A stretch of 64,000 nucleotides of DNA from Flavobacterium zepuense (GCF_007097145.1 NZ_VJVZ01000004.1:1-64000), one strand, 5' to 3'. Positions 45,114 through 55,662 are shown, numbered from the stretch's first letter. Numbers and translations: made by a program. Notes: a model not told the origin generated them from the sequence alone.

Positions 45114-47099
45114 TTACGAGAAGAAATTCCACACGATACCAAAGCGCACAGTGAAATCCCTGTACGGCGTATTGGGTGCCGAATAATAGTTATAGCCGGT
45201 AAAGCTGGAATTAAAATGCTCTGCTTTTAAGAATAGCCTAAACTCCTGTATCTTCATATTAAGAAAAAAATCGATCATAGGAAAATCGCCAAATTTCTTA
45301 TTATCCTGAACATAAAACTCACCAAGCAATGGATTATAATCGTTGCCGTAATATTTAGAAAAATACTGAAACGTAAATCCGGTTTGTATAAGCAATGCCC
45401 TTTTAAATAAATGGTCGGTATAGTAAAGTGTATTACGGGTTACAAAGCTTGGTACATTAAGTATGTTATCAGTCTGCTCCACATTTTGGTATAAAAGTGT
45501 ATTATCCAATGCCAGCTTCCACCATTTAAATTCTTTACTTACTTTTAACGACAGGTAGTTAATGGTACCGGCATATTGCTTTGGGCTTACCATTAACGAA
45601 TCGTAAACAGATGTATCCTCGCTACCTGCCCAGTCATTGCTAAAATAAAGATGATCTTTTAAAATAGTGTATTGTAATGATGCAGTTGCCCATTTGGTTT
45701 TTGCTTCAACTTCCAGACTATTAATTTTTTCGTTATTAAAATTATTAGACCAATTGTAAAATTTATAATCACTTTGGTAAAGGTTATAATTATGATTGGG
45801 AAGCTTGTTCATATTTTGATAAAGGACCGAAATTACATTCTGTTCATCAAAACTGTATCGTGCCTGCAAGTCGATATTTGTTAAGGACTGGTCGGTAATA
45901 GAATTTGAAATTAACGCAGTACCCTTCCACTTATCTTTATGGTACGTATAACGGGCTCCATAATTATCAATCCTGTCGTTTAAAGCATTGGGTATGGCTA
46001 CCACTCCGCCACTATTTAAAACTGTTGTATAATAAAAGTAATTATACTTAAAATCTTCAAGGTAAAATTCAATAGTACCTATGGTTTTATTAGCGTAAGC
46101 AGCCCCAATAAGGTTGTACATCCTATTGTATCGCGTTTTATTATCAATAGATGTTGTGTAGGCCTCCCCAAACTTGCTGCTAACAGTAGGCTGTGTGAAA
46201 GTAAAATACTCATTCTCAAAATTAAACTGGTGATGAAACACCAGGCTGTTAGGATTGCTTTTACTTAACCTAAATGTGTGGTCTATAAAATAACGGTTAC
46301 CCTTTAAAAACGATTCAGCATCTCTAAAATAAACGTCCAGTTTTTCCCTGTCGGTATATAAGGGGTCGCCCGTATCAAACAAATTAGTATCTATAATACC
46401 ACCATTTTCCTGATTTGTAAAATCCTGACCTGTAAAATGCAGTTTTAAAAAATAACGTTTGTCTTTTGTATTATAGCTCCCACCGATTTTAAAGTTACCG
46501 TTGCTGGACCTGGCATTAATATACTTACCGATAGATCTGACACCTTTGTAACCCACAAAAAGGTTAAGGTTGGGCGATGTATTAACCGTGAATAGCGCGC
46601 TTAATATTTGCCCCTGCCGCTGGACCGACCTATACATTAAATCAGTGTATGGTGTTGCAACTTCATAATAATTAATATCATCTACACGTTCGTATGCCGA
46701 ATGTTTAGCTGTAAAACCAAACTCCGGAAAGGGATTAAATTTGGTTAATCCATAATCAAGCACATTATAGGTTTGCCCATCATTAGGAAAAGCCAATAGC
46801 CCGAAATTATCCCTCTTTAAATAATTTACTTCATATTCCTTTTGTATGGTTAAGGTAGTGTCCACAAGGATGGTATCACGTTGTAGCGTGATAATTTTGT
46901 ACATATCTATAGTAGCAATAGTATCTGCTGCCGAAGTTATCGTATCTTTTTTTGAACCTGTACTACGATCAGGCAAACTCTGTACATTGTTAGCAATGTT
47001 ACCAGAAGAACGCACTTTTTTTTCAGGGCGAACCTGTGAAAATAAAATCTCCGGTAATAACAATAAAACAATTATTCCAATATTTTTCAGCATATGCAA
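45114..47099 (-). CDS. Putative porin (Porin_10-like outer-membrane beta barrel)
   Basis: 661 residues with a signal peptide (1-22). A short disordered Ser/Lys-rich region (~23-60) precedes about 550 residues of alternating aromatic/polar strands, ending in a Phe-rich C terminus (VRFGIVWNFFS). This is the flavobacterial putative porin family. No substrate is known. A -7 box lies 12 bases before the start; an ATG at the third codon is an alternative. Confidence 0.85.
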   Translation of the reverse strand: MHMLKNIGIIVLLLLPEILFSQVRPEKKVRSSGNIANNVQSLPDRSTGSKKDTITSAADTIATIDMYKIITLQRDTILVDTTLTIQKEYEVNYLKRDNFGLLAFPNDGQTYNVLDYGLTKFNPFPEFGFTAKHSAYERVDDINYYEVATPYTDLMYRSVQRQGQILSALFTVNTSPNLNLFVGYKGVRSIGKYINARSSNGNFKIGGSYNTKDKRYFLKLHFTGQDFTNQENGGIIDTNLFDTGDPLYTDREKLDVYFRDAESFLKGNRYFIDHTFRLSKSNPNSLVFHHQFNFENEYFTFTQPTVSSKFGEAYTTSIDNKTRYNRMYNLIGAAYANKTIGTIEFYLEDFKYNYFYYTTVLNSGGVVAIPNALNDRIDNYGARYTYHKDKWKGTALISNSITDQSLTNIDLQARYSFDEQNVISVLYQNMNKLPNHNYNLYQSDYKFYNWSNNFNNEKINSLEVEAKTKWATASLQYTILKDHLYFSNDWAGSEDTSVYDSLMVSPKQYAGTINYLSLKVSKEFKWWKLALDNTLLYQNVEQTDNILNVPSFVTRNTLYYTDHLFKRALLIQTGFTFQYFSKYYGNDYNPLLGEFYVQDNKKFGDFPMIDFFLNMKIQEFRLFLKAEHFNSSFTGYNYYSAPNTPYRDFTVRFGIVWNFFS

Positions 47100-47111
47100 G
47101 TATAACTAGGG

Positions 47112-47119
47112 CAAAGATA
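47112..47119 (-). promoter_or_regulatory. -7 box (TATCTTTG) for the porin gene
   Basis: TAnnTTTG match 12 bases before the porin ATG. No -33 TTG at the expected place. Confidence 0.5.
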
Positions 47120-47160
47120 TATCTTTTGATAAAAAGTATACTATAGTATAGACAACAAAA

Positions 47161-47188
47161 AGCAGGGCTGCCAAAAGGCAGCCCTGCT
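47161..47188 (-). terminator. Terminator of the SusC-SusD-lipoprotein operon
   Basis: A 12-bp perfect stem AGCAGGGCTGCC/GGCAGCCCTGCT with a 4-base loop and a T-run tail on the minus strand, 23 bases past the lipoprotein stop. Confidence 0.94.
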
Positions 47189-47211
47189 ATATAAACAAAT
47201 AAATAGTTTAA

Positions 47212-48048
47212 TTATTGTTGCGGAGTGTATACAGAAACACCATTTTCTCCATAACCAACAGCTGTCCACGAAATAGTGATTACACCTGTTTGTTCATTAT
47301 AAGAGTTAACAGCACCTGCGGTAGGAACAACATCTCCCCACGGATCTACTTCACCAGACCAAGAAATGCTACCACAGCTTACATTAAAGGTAAGATCCCT
47401 TTGTGCCGCAGGAGCAGTATTAGTACCATAGTTTGTAGCATAAGGACCTGTAGAATATAAACCTCCTGTGAAATCCAGCACTTTATAATTATTATCACCC
47501 GATGCATCAGTAACCTCAACAGTCATAGTGTTTTGAGGGTATTCTGCAAGGAAATCATGGAAACCATATACCGTAGTTACACTGTAAGTTCCTGCAAGAT
47601 CTGTAGGACAAGACCTGAAGATACTTACGATGTGGAAACTTTTTTCATCAAGAATCTGAACCTGAGACTGATCTAAAGTTAAAATTAACTGTAGAGTTTC
47701 TCCATCAGGAATATTAGCAAGGTTACCTTGTAGAACGATTTTACCAATAAATTCGCCAGCAGGAATAACAAGAGTTGCAGGTTCGATAGTATATTGCGCA
47801 GTTGTAGCTGTAGAAGTCGCATCAATATTAATAGGGATTGTCCTATCCACATCAGCACGAGATGTAACACCTACTTCAATAGTATCGGTAAAAGTTTCAG
47901 TGCCAACTGCTAAATCTGAAGCAGCCTCATTAAAAGACCACAAGTTAGTACCGTTATCCGGGTTTAGTGAAACCCTGTCTTCATCACAGCTTGTTAAAGC
48001 AGCAGCAAAAACACACACCAAGCCAAGTTTATAAAAAATATTTTTCAT
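47212..48048 (-). CDS. Surface lipoprotein of the SusCD operon
   Basis: 278 residues with a lipobox ending in LTSC. The N-terminal half (~40-150) looks like a Calx-beta-type Ig-like domain (RTIPINIDATSTATTAQYTIEPATLVIPAGE). The C-terminal half is a lipocalin-like or beta-sandwich region. It lies 19 bases after susD, so it probably serves as a substrate-binding surface protein with the SusC-SusD pair. The family name is not certain. Confidence 0.78.
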   Translation of the reverse strand: MKNIFYKLGLVCVFAAALTSCDEDRVSLNPDNGTNLWSFNEAASDLAVGTETFTDTIEVGVTSRADVDRTIPINIDATSTATTAQYTIEPATLVIPAGEFIGKIVLQGNLANIPDGETLQLILTLDQSQVQILDEKSFHIVSIFRSCPTDLAGTYSVTTVYGFHDFLAEYPQNTMTVEVTDASGDNNYKVLDFTGGLYSTGPYATNYGTNTAPAAQRDLTFNVSCGSISWSGEVDPWGDVVPTAGAVNSYNEQTGVITISWTAVGYGENGVSVYTPQQ

Positions 48049-48067
48049 GTTATTTTTTTAATTAAGA

Positions 48068-49588
48068 TTAATAGCCAGGATTTTGTTGTGACCTTATAGC
48101 CGCGTTACCGTTAAGCTCATCCAAAGGAATTGGCAAAGTAAACCTGTAATCAGTTACAGGAAGATCGCAAGATGAATAAGGAGTACAATCTCTGGTATAC
48201 CTTTGAACACCCGGAACACCTGCAAGAGTACCTAAACGCTTAAGATCGATATAACGGTGGCCTTCAAAACTAAGTTCCATCCTTCTTTCATCAAGGATAG
48301 CTTTCCATGCTTGTTGTGCATTCTCAAATGCAGGCAAAGCAGTTGCTTTCCTTTTTTCCCTAACAAAATTAATTGTAGTTAGAGCACCTGCTAAATCACC
48401 GGCAGCAACCTGTGCCTCTGCTTTAATAAAGTGCATTTCTACAAACCTCATTACTTTAATATTGTTATTTAACGGCAGGTTTTGCGCAGTATTACCGGGA
48501 TATTTATCAATAACTATTACATCGGCATTTTTATAATCAAACACAGTAGTGTAATCTTCTGCTATAAGACTTGAATTATCAACAAAAACCCTCAATCTAA
48601 CGTCGTTATTTTCTACAAGCTGATTGTAAAGAGACCTGCTCATATCAAGGAAAGGACCACCAGCTAAAGAAGCACCATTAAAAAACCAGTTACCTACAAT
48701 ACCGGTTTTACCTGTAGGCCTTGTTAATGTAAATATAACTTCTGAAACAATGTTAGTATCTGTCCAAACACCCCTATAGGCAGTGGTGGCTGCTGTTAAA
48801 GTTTCTCCAGTAACCAGGCCATTACCCTGAACAATATCCAAAGTTTGCTGTGCATAAGCAAGCGCCTCTGGGTATAAACCGCGGTATGCAGCAATACGAG
48901 CCCTTAAACCTAAGATAAATTGTGGTTTAATAAGTACTACACCATTATTTGCAAGTGTACTAAAATTTTCCTGAGCATAATCAAGATCCTGATCAATAAA
49001 TGCAAACAATTCTCCATTTGTAGACCTTGGCAATTGCTCAAGGTTTGGTGGTGAAGATGGAACGTGATCCATTAAAATAACACCTAAAGCGCTGTCATTT
49101 TTAAGATCTGTAGAAAAGTAAGTTAATAACTGGAAGTGGCTGAAAGCTCTTATAACGCGAGCTTCAGTTAAAATCCTTGTTTTCTCTTGTAACTGATCTT
49201 CAAAATCATCTGCTAATGTATCTAACACAACATTATCAGAAGCTTCAATAAGCCTGTTAGCGTAGTTAATAACCCTGTAGTTATCTAACCAAATGCTACT
49301 TGCATAACCGTTATTAGCAAAAACCTGGAATCTATACTCATCAAGGTTTTGTCCTCCATTTTCGTTACCTATAGCCGCTTCATCGGTAAAAACACTTGTA
49401 AAACCAATAATATCTTCGCCTGATATATTATCATATACCTCAGACAGAGCTAAATTCATATCTGCAAGGGTTAATATAGCAACATCTTCGGCATATTCTC
49501 CCGGCTGTATAATTTCGTAAGCATCATCACAAGAGTATATAGCTCCTGCAATCAACGTTAGTAAAAATATCTTCTTTAAATTTTTCAT
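48068..49588 (-). CDS. RagB/SusD-family outer-membrane lipoprotein
   Basis: 506 residues with a lipoprotein signal (Cys20 in AIYSC). It has TPR-like helices (ARVIRAFSHFQLLTYFS) and the C-terminal SusD signature (RRMELSFEGHRYIDLKRLG), ending in LDELNGNAAIRSQQNPGY. It is the lid of the SusC channel and captures ligand at the cell surface. It lies 12 bases after the susC stop. Confidence 0.95.
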   Translation of the reverse strand: MKNLKKIFLLTLIAGAIYSCDDAYEIIQPGEYAEDVAILTLADMNLALSEVYDNISGEDIIGFTSVFTDEAAIGNENGGQNLDEYRFQVFANNGYASSIWLDNYRVINYANRLIEASDNVVLDTLADDFEDQLQEKTRILTEARVIRAFSHFQLLTYFSTDLKNDSALGVILMDHVPSSPPNLEQLPRSTNGELFAFIDQDLDYAQENFSTLANNGVVLIKPQFILGLRARIAAYRGLYPEALAYAQQTLDIVQGNGLVTGETLTAATTAYRGVWTDTNIVSEVIFTLTRPTGKTGIVGNWFFNGASLAGGPFLDMSRSLYNQLVENNDVRLRVFVDNSSLIAEDYTTVFDYKNADVIVIDKYPGNTAQNLPLNNNIKVMRFVEMHFIKAEAQVAAGDLAGALTTINFVREKRKATALPAFENAQQAWKAILDERRMELSFEGHRYIDLKRLGTLAGVPGVQRYTRDCTPYSSCDLPVTDYRFTLPIPLDELNGNAAIRSQQNPGY

Positions 49589-49600
49589 ATAATTTTTTTT

Positions 49601-52600
49601 TTAGAATTGTAAGTCAACACCAAAAGAAAATACGCGTGGTGTAGGGTAGCCTCCAAATGTACTTGCTGCATTACTTTCAGGATCAAATCCTCTCCATTTA
49701 GTCCATGTAAGGAAGTTTTCTGCCTGAGCATAAACCCTAACACTGCTTAAGAAAGTCTGATCTAAGAATTTAGAAGGAACATTGTAACCTACTGTGGCAT
49801 ATTTAAGCCTTAAGTAAGAAGAATCACGTAAAAACCTGTCTGATAACGCATCATTTGCTGTATTTGTAGCAAATATTGATGGAATATCTGTATTTGGATT
49901 ATCCGGTGTCCAAGCCCTGTTCTGGTCTGTAGATTGCGGGAATGTACCAATAGATGTTGGATCCTGAAGGTTTTGTAAATCGTAATCGAACCTCCAAACA
50001 TCAGCTACAAATGTAAATTGAGCACTTGCATAAAAACCTTTGTAATCAGCATTAAAGCCAAAACCACCCTGATAAACCGGTATTGGAGATTTACCTGTAG
50101 CAACCCTATCAGCAGCCACAGAGTTCTCTGTAAGTGTACCATTTGCATCATAGTAAAGAGCGTTACCATTAGATGGGTTTACACCTGCATATCTAACTGT
50201 GTAATACTGGAAAGCAATTTGGTCATTACTTTGTATTTGAACATCGCCAAGGAACTGATTTTCTGTAGGCTGATTTTTAAGCCTGTTCCTGTTGTAAGAA
50301 CCGTTAGCACTAATAGTAAGGTTAAAATCCTGGCCTTTAACAATATCATAAGCAAGTAATGCCTCGATACCTTTATTCTCCATATTACCATAGTTACTAT
50401 TTAACAGGTACTGACCATTAATAGCTGATACAGGAACACCCTGGAAAAGATCTTTAGTATATTTCCTGTACACATCTACTGTACCCCTAACACGCTTGTT
50501 CCAAACAAAGTCAACACCTATATTAGCCTGGCTTGTAGTTTCCCACTGTATAGTAGGGTTAGCTAACTGAGATATAACTAAACCTGGCTGGTTATTATAT
50601 CCTGTTGTAGTAGAATATAAAGCCCTTGAAAGGTTTGGAAGAGCATAAGGACTCTCACCACCGATGTTCTGGTTACCGGCAGTACCAATAGATCCCCTAA
50701 GTTTTAGCTCTGTAATTGTAGAACCTTCCATGAATTTCTCCCTGTCAAGATTCCACCTACCTGATACTGACCAGAAGGTACCCCACTGATTATCCTGTAC
50801 GAACCTGTAAGAAGCATCCCTACGAACAGAAACACCTAAACCATATTTAGAGTCGTAATCATAATCAAACATACCAAAGTACGAGAATAAACCAGCTTCT
50901 AATTTAGAAGAGTTAACTGTACGGTTAAAAAGGTTAGGAGTAGCTGCACTAAACGGAACATAACCAGTACCTGAACCAGGAGCATAAGTCCTGCTGTTAA
51001 GACCTATTGTTGTAAAACCATTAGCTTTATAGTGTGCTTTGTAGTACTCTGTCATTAATGACGCATCAATTGTATGCTTATCTGCAATAACTTTATTATA
51101 GTTTAACCTTGCATTACCGTTAAAGCTAAAATCCCTTGTAGTACTTTGAGTTTCAAGACCCGGGAAATCAGCATATCCTCCAGCTTCAGCAGAAACTATA
51201 GCAAGGTACGATTGTGGAAGCCTTGCAAATACACGCTGGTTTTCAGTAAAATCGATACCACCATTAACACCCGCAGTTAAATCATCTGTTAATTTATAGC
51301 TCGCAGACCCATTAAATAATAATTTAACCTCATTATATTGGTTATAAATATTTTTAATGTAATCCATAAGCATATATGGAGTAGCACCAAAAGATGGCTG
51401 ACCAAAATCGTCAAACAACTGACGGCCGTTTTGATAAACCGCAGGATCAAGATATGGAAGCGAAGAAAGCATACCCTGAAGTGGGTTTTGAAGCACGTTA
51501 CCTGCAAAAGTAGGATCTGTTTGAGACCTTGTTTCTGCTTCTAATTCATTACGCCTTGAATAACCTGCATAAAGGTTTGTAGTATAGTTAAATTTCTCGT
51601 TTGAACTTTTACCAGTAAAGTTAGACCTTAACGATATCCTTTTAATATCTGTGTTAGGCACAATACCATCCTGCTCAAAATAACCAAGAGACACAAAAGA
51701 GTTAGTATTTTTACTACCCTGGCTAAAGCTTAAACTATGATCCTGAGAGATACCTGTTCTAAAGAACACATCCTGCCAGTTTGTATTAGGAGCAGCTGCA
51801 ATTTCCGCATCTGTCATTGGTGTATTATCAACACCACCTGTAGCACCTAAGCCAGAACCTTTTAACCTTTCAAGGGTTAATAATTGCTGACCACTCATTA
51901 TTTGGTAGTGGTGATCCTGAAGTGTTGTAAAACCTGTAACTCCTGAGTACCTGATTTTTAAACCAGAATCAAAAGAACCTCTTTTAGTTTTAACAACGAT
52001 AACACCATTTGCACCCCTGTTACCATAAACCGAAGTAGCACCTGCATCTTTAAGAACCGAAACCGACTCTATATCATTACCATTGATAGTCCTGAAGTTA
52101 AGTAAGTTTGAAGGAACACCATCAATAACATACAAAGGCTCAGTATTACCACTTAATGAACCAAGACCCCTTAAAATAACACTAGTTTGAGCAGAACCTG
52201 GTGATCCTGAACCTGTAGATATATTTAAACCCGGGATTTGGCCCTGAAGCGACTGGATGAACGAAACGTTTGGCCTGCCCTCGATAGTTTCTGAACTTAT
52301 CGTAGTTACCGCAACGTTAGATCTTGGCCTGGCTGTAGTTCTATAACCTTCTACAACTACACCCCCCAAATCAATACCTGATTTAAGTACAACCGGAGGT
52401 ATTGTAGAGCCTGCGCCTACAGTTACAACCTGATCATTCATACCTACGTATGTAATAACCAATTTTTGGCCGGCAGAAGCCTGGATGGAAAATTTACCAT
52501 CAAAATCAGTCTGAACTCCGTTAGAAGAGCCTTCAACCTTTACATTAGCTCCCGGAACCGGCATGTTGGCATCATCAACAACAGTACCTGTAACGGTCTT

Positions 52601-52672
52601 CTCCTGTGCAAAGGAAAACTGAATAAAAAACGCCAGTAAAAGCGTAAAAATCCAAGTAAACTTTGATTTCAT
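49601..52672 (-). CDS. SusC/RagA-family TonB-linked outer-membrane protein
   Basis: 1023 residues: a signal peptide (1-22), a CarboxypepD_reg-like domain (~24-100; VTGTVVDDANMPVPGANV), a plug (LGSLSGNTEPLYVIDGVP, GATSVYGNRGANGVI) and a 22-strand barrel ending in FSFGVDLQF. It imports SusD-delivered ligand using TonB energy. No glycosidase is in the operon. The neighbouring secreted protease suggests peptides as a possible substrate; this is inference. Confidence 0.96.
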   Translation of the reverse strand: MKSKFTWIFTLLLAFFIQFSFAQEKTVTGTVVDDANMPVPGANVKVEGSSNGVQTDFDGKFSIQASAGQKLVITYVGMNDQVVTVGAGSTIPPVVLKSGIDLGGVVVEGYRTTARPRSNVAVTTISSETIEGRPNVSFIQSLQGQIPGLNISTGSGSPGSAQTSVILRGLGSLSGNTEPLYVIDGVPSNLLNFRTINGNDIESVSVLKDAGATSVYGNRGANGVIVVKTKRGSFDSGLKIRYSGVTGFTTLQDHHYQIMSGQQLLTLERLKGSGLGATGGVDNTPMTDAEIAAAPNTNWQDVFFRTGISQDHSLSFSQGSKNTNSFVSLGYFEQDGIVPNTDIKRISLRSNFTGKSSNEKFNYTTNLYAGYSRRNELEAETRSQTDPTFAGNVLQNPLQGMLSSLPYLDPAVYQNGRQLFDDFGQPSFGATPYMLMDYIKNIYNQYNEVKLLFNGSASYKLTDDLTAGVNGGIDFTENQRVFARLPQSYLAIVSAEAGGYADFPGLETQSTTRDFSFNGNARLNYNKVIADKHTIDASLMTEYYKAHYKANGFTTIGLNSRTYAPGSGTGYVPFSAATPNLFNRTVNSSKLEAGLFSYFGMFDYDYDSKYGLGVSVRRDASYRFVQDNQWGTFWSVSGRWNLDREKFMEGSTITELKLRGSIGTAGNQNIGGESPYALPNLSRALYSTTTGYNNQPGLVISQLANPTIQWETTSQANIGVDFVWNKRVRGTVDVYRKYTKDLFQGVPVSAINGQYLLNSNYGNMENKGIEALLAYDIVKGQDFNLTISANGSYNRNRLKNQPTENQFLGDVQIQSNDQIAFQYYTVRYAGVNPSNGNALYYDANGTLTENSVAADRVATGKSPIPVYQGGFGFNADYKGFYASAQFTFVADVWRFDYDLQNLQDPTSIGTFPQSTDQNRAWTPDNPNTDIPSIFATNTANDALSDRFLRDSSYLRLKYATVGYNVPSKFLDQTFLSSVRVYAQAENFLTWTKWRGFDPESNAASTFGGYPTPRVFSFGVDLQF

Positions 52673-52700
52673 ATTTAATTAATTTGAGTTAGTTAAGTTG

Positions 52701-52730
52701 CAAAGCTATCAATTTATTTTTATATAACAA
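52701..52730 (-). promoter_or_regulatory. Promoter of the SusC operon (TTG - N19 - TAGCTTTG)
   Basis: On the minus strand TTG at 52730-52728 and TAGCTTTG at 52708-52701, ideal spacing. The -7 box ends 28 bases before the susC ATG. Confidence 0.82.
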
Positions 52731-52841
52731 ACTTTTAACATTGCATTATCAATAAAACATAACTATTTGCCGATATAAATAAAATATCCACAACATATTT
52801 GAATTTATTGCTATCATAATAGAAAAATTAGTTAAAATGAT

Positions 52842-52869
52842 AAACGCCGGTTAAAAAAAACCGGCGTTT
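52842..52869 (-). terminator. Terminator after the S8 peptidase gene
   Basis: An 11-bp perfect stem AAACGCCGGTT/AACCGGCGTTT with a 6-base loop, lying between the peptidase stop and the SusC promoter. Confidence 0.85.
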
Positions 52870-52940
52870 ATTTATAGATACTATTTTTGTATTATGGTTG
52901 CGTAAATAATGCTATTTTTTTATCATTATTTAAATAAAAA

Positions 52941-54860
52941 CTATTTATTTACAACAACTTTCTTAACTTGTTGTTTTGCACCTTGTGTAACCTTTACCAT
53001 ATAAACCCCTGCGCTTAAATTATTTGTATTTATTACACTTAGGCTTTGTGAAAGCTCACGCACTAATACTTCCCTTCCCTGAATGTCATAAAAAGCAACA
53101 GTTGCAGGTGCAGAAGAATCCTGCACAAGGTTAATATTAACCTCTGAGTTTGCCGGGTTAGGCCATACAGCAAATAGGTTAAATTTAAAATCATCGGCAC
53201 CAAGAGCTTCTGTAGCATTAGTTACAATTAAAGAATATTCCTGAGGGCCAGATGTAAGAGAACCTTCATGATCTATAGTAATGGTATAAGTACCTGATGC
53301 ATTAGGTATATCAATACGCTCAATATTATCTACATCATTATCTCCTTTTACAGATGGCGAACCATTAGTTGTAGCCAATTTCCATGGCAAATAACTTGTA
53401 CCGCCTTTAGTAACTTCTACATCAAGATCATTCTTAAGCCTTGGAACAGTAGAATCTGCCGATGAGCTTACGTTTCCTGCAGGATCTGTCCAGCAGATAC
53501 TAACCTGAAGCTGTTGCCCGGCTATAGCAGTAACATCAAATGAGTAGCTTGCACCCTGAGATAGCGAACGCTCCTCTATAATAGATGTAGTACCGTTGTT
53601 TGTAATTGCCTGAGCCGCTTTTTTTGCATCAAATAAGCCCCAGCCAAATCGTGCATCCGGCCCATCCCAGTCTCCGGCTTCATCTGCCGTATGACAAATA
53701 AGACCCCTTAGTGTTGCAGAACGCATATAAGCACCGTTTACGTTATGATAATGCTGCTGCAATAAAAGTGCACCGCCTGCTACTACAGGAGATGCCATAG
53801 ATGTACCGCTTTCTGCCCCATAGCTTGAGTTATTATCATCAATAGATGATATAACGCTCACACCTTTTGCAGCAATATCCGGCTTAACCCTTTTATCATC
53901 TGTAGGCCCGTAGCTACTAAATGAAGACATTAAAACATCGCTTGGCTCAGAATACTCTGAAGTAAGGCCAACAACCGCAGCAACTATCAATGAGTTTTTA
54001 GCTGTTTTAGCATTATTTATAAGATCATACCCTCCTTTTGTAGGGTTATACACCTGTCCGTTATCATTCCTGTCATTACCTGCAGCCTGAACTATAAGAT
54101 AATTTTTTGCAAGAAAAGCAACATTATCATACTCCTGAGACTGGCTGGTATATGCGCCAAAAGTACCTACAGATACTTGCCCGGCTATAGCACCGTAAGA
54201 GTGGTTAGAAACAAGTAAACCGCTTGAAGCAGCAAGCCCCATCTCTACAGTATCGCTATTCCAGTCGTAAGCATTACCAGTAGCAAGAGGTGCCATACCC
54301 TTAGCACTCGCATTTGGGTTTCCGTTGCTTCCTGTATTGCCGTTACCTATAATAGTACCAAAAACGTGGGTAGAGTGTGTTGCCTGCACAGTGGCCGCAT
54401 CCTGTATGCTTAGCCTTTGGCCTATTGTACCACTAAAGGTGTTATGTGTTGCTCTTGGCCTATCCTGGTCCCAAATAGCAGCAAGCATACCCTGCCCATC
54501 TACCGTTAACCCTAAGCTACCACCAGTATTAAGAGAGGTTATACCCGATGTAAATGCAGCATTAGCATTTAGTGTTTGATAATATAACGGTTTGCCATCA
54601 TCCTGCAAACCTACAAGCTCTGCATGGTTACCCTCCTCTGTTACAAACTTGGTTGGCCAGCCATTTAACGCTGCAAGACGGTAAGCTTCATCTCTATTTT
54701 TCTTAGTCTTTTCAGTTTGTTCGTTAATAAATTTTGTTAACGCCGCCTGATCGTAATCTTTTGTGATAATTCTCCTCTCTTCTTCAGTTTGTGCTTTAGC
54801 AGAAAATCCTCCCGCAAGCAACAATCCAAGAACAAGCATAGAAACAGTATTTTTTTTCAT
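52941..54860 (-). CDS. Secreted subtilisin-like (S8) serine protease with T9SS type A signal
   Basis: 639 residues. It has a signal peptide (1-23), then a peptidase domain with catalytic Asp (DQDRPRATHN, about 131-133), His162 (THSTHVFGTI), oxyanion Asn262 (AAGNDRND) and Ser354 (GTSMASP). A beta-sandwich P-like domain (~425-545) follows, and finally a T9SS type A sorting domain (~555-639; WPNPANSEVNI, SAGVYMVKV, QVKKVVVNK). It degrades protein outside the cell. It is upstream of, and on the same strand as, the SusC operon, with its own terminator. Confidence 0.93.
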   Translation of the reverse strand: MKKNTVSMLVLGLLLAGGFSAKAQTEEERRIITKDYDQAALTKFINEQTEKTKKNRDEAYRLAALNGWPTKFVTEEGNHAELVGLQDDGKPLYYQTLNANAAFTSGITSLNTGGSLGLTVDGQGMLAAIWDQDRPRATHNTFSGTIGQRLSIQDAATVQATHSTHVFGTIIGNGNTGSNGNPNASAKGMAPLATGNAYDWNSDTVEMGLAASSGLLVSNHSYGAIAGQVSVGTFGAYTSQSQEYDNVAFLAKNYLIVQAAGNDRNDNGQVYNPTKGGYDLINNAKTAKNSLIVAAVVGLTSEYSEPSDVLMSSFSSYGPTDDKRVKPDIAAKGVSVISSIDDNNSSYGAESGTSMASPVVAGGALLLQQHYHNVNGAYMRSATLRGLICHTADEAGDWDGPDARFGWGLFDAKKAAQAITNNGTTSIIEERSLSQGASYSFDVTAIAGQQLQVSICWTDPAGNVSSSADSTVPRLKNDLDVEVTKGGTSYLPWKLATTNGSPSVKGDNDVDNIERIDIPNASGTYTITIDHEGSLTSGPQEYSLIVTNATEALGADDFKFNLFAVWPNPANSEVNINLVQDSSAPATVAFYDIQGREVLVRELSQSLSVINTNNLSAGVYMVKVTQGAKQQVKKVVVNK

Positions 54861-54995
54861 GACTGTTGTTATAAATATTTAGTAGTTAATAGATTTTTTT
54901 AAGAACAAATATGTATTTGCTATTAAAAAAGATTAGCAAAAATATAAAATCCTGTAAATTAAACACCATCAATTTTAAATTTAACTATATACTTT

Positions 54996-55003
54996 TATAT
55001 TTG
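54996..55003 (+). promoter_or_regulatory. -7 box (TATATTTG) for rnhB
   Basis: TAnnTTTG match in the 185-base gap between divergent genes. It lies inside the longest open frame of rnhB, supporting the ATG at 55046 as the start. Confidence 0.5.
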
Positions 55004-55045
55004 TTACTTTATAATATTACGTTAATTTTTAAAATACGGTTTAAA

Positions 55046-55657
55046 ATGCTGCTGTTAAAATATTCTGATCTATTATACGAAACCGGTACCGATGAGGCCG
55101 GAAGGGGGTGCCTTGCAGGCCCGGTAACAGCGGCTGCCGTTATTTTACCGGATAATTTTGAGCTGGATCTTTTAAATGACTCCAAACAATTATCGGAAAA
55201 AACAAGGGAGCACCTTCGCCCGCTGATACAAAAACAGGCGATTTGTTATCATATAGTACATATTGAACCTGAAATTATAGACGAGATTAATATCCTGAAT
55301 GCTTCTATTCGTGCCATGCAGGAGTGTATCGTTAAGTTAGCCCCCTCTCCCCACTATATAATTGTAGATGGCAACCGCTTTAAACCGGTAGGAGATATAC
55401 CGCACAGCTGTATTGTAAAAGGCGACAGCAAATACCTTAGCATAGCGGCGGCATCGGTGCTGGCAAAAACACACAGGGATGACTATATGAACAGGCTGCA
55501 TGAAGAGTACCCTATGTACAACTGGAAAAGCAATAAGGGCTACCCAACTTTAGAGCACCGTGAAGCAATAAGAAAATACGGAATTACAAAATACCACCGC
55601 AAAACATTCAGGCTATTGCCCGAACAATTAGAAATGGATTTAGAATTTTGTGAGTAG
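55046..55657 (+). CDS. rnhB: Ribonuclease HII
   Basis: 203 residues from ATG 55046; an upstream ATG at 54911 would add 45 hydrophobic, low-complexity residues and is rejected. It has [14 protein letters not shown] (Asp16, Glu17), DSKQLS, VDGNRF and [17 protein letters not shown], the RNase HII set that binds the two metal ions. It removes RNA from RNA-DNA hybrids, including single ribonucleotides. Confidence 0.97.
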   Translation: MLLLKYSDLLYETGTDEAGRGCLAGPVTAAAVILPDNFELDLLNDSKQLSEKTREHLRPLIQKQAICYHIVHIEPEIIDEINILNASIRAMQECIVKLAPSPHYIIVDGNRFKPVGDIPHSCIVKGDSKYLSIAAASVLAKTHRDDYMNRLHEEYPMYNWKSNKGYPTLEHREAIRKYGITKYHRKTFRLLPEQLEMDLEFCE

Positions 55658-55662
55658 TATAT

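Noticed and set aside
54911-55045. N-terminal extension of rnhB by 45 residues
   Set aside because: The extension is a low-complexity hydrophobic stretch that contains a -7 promoter box; ATG 55046 gives a normal RNase HII start.
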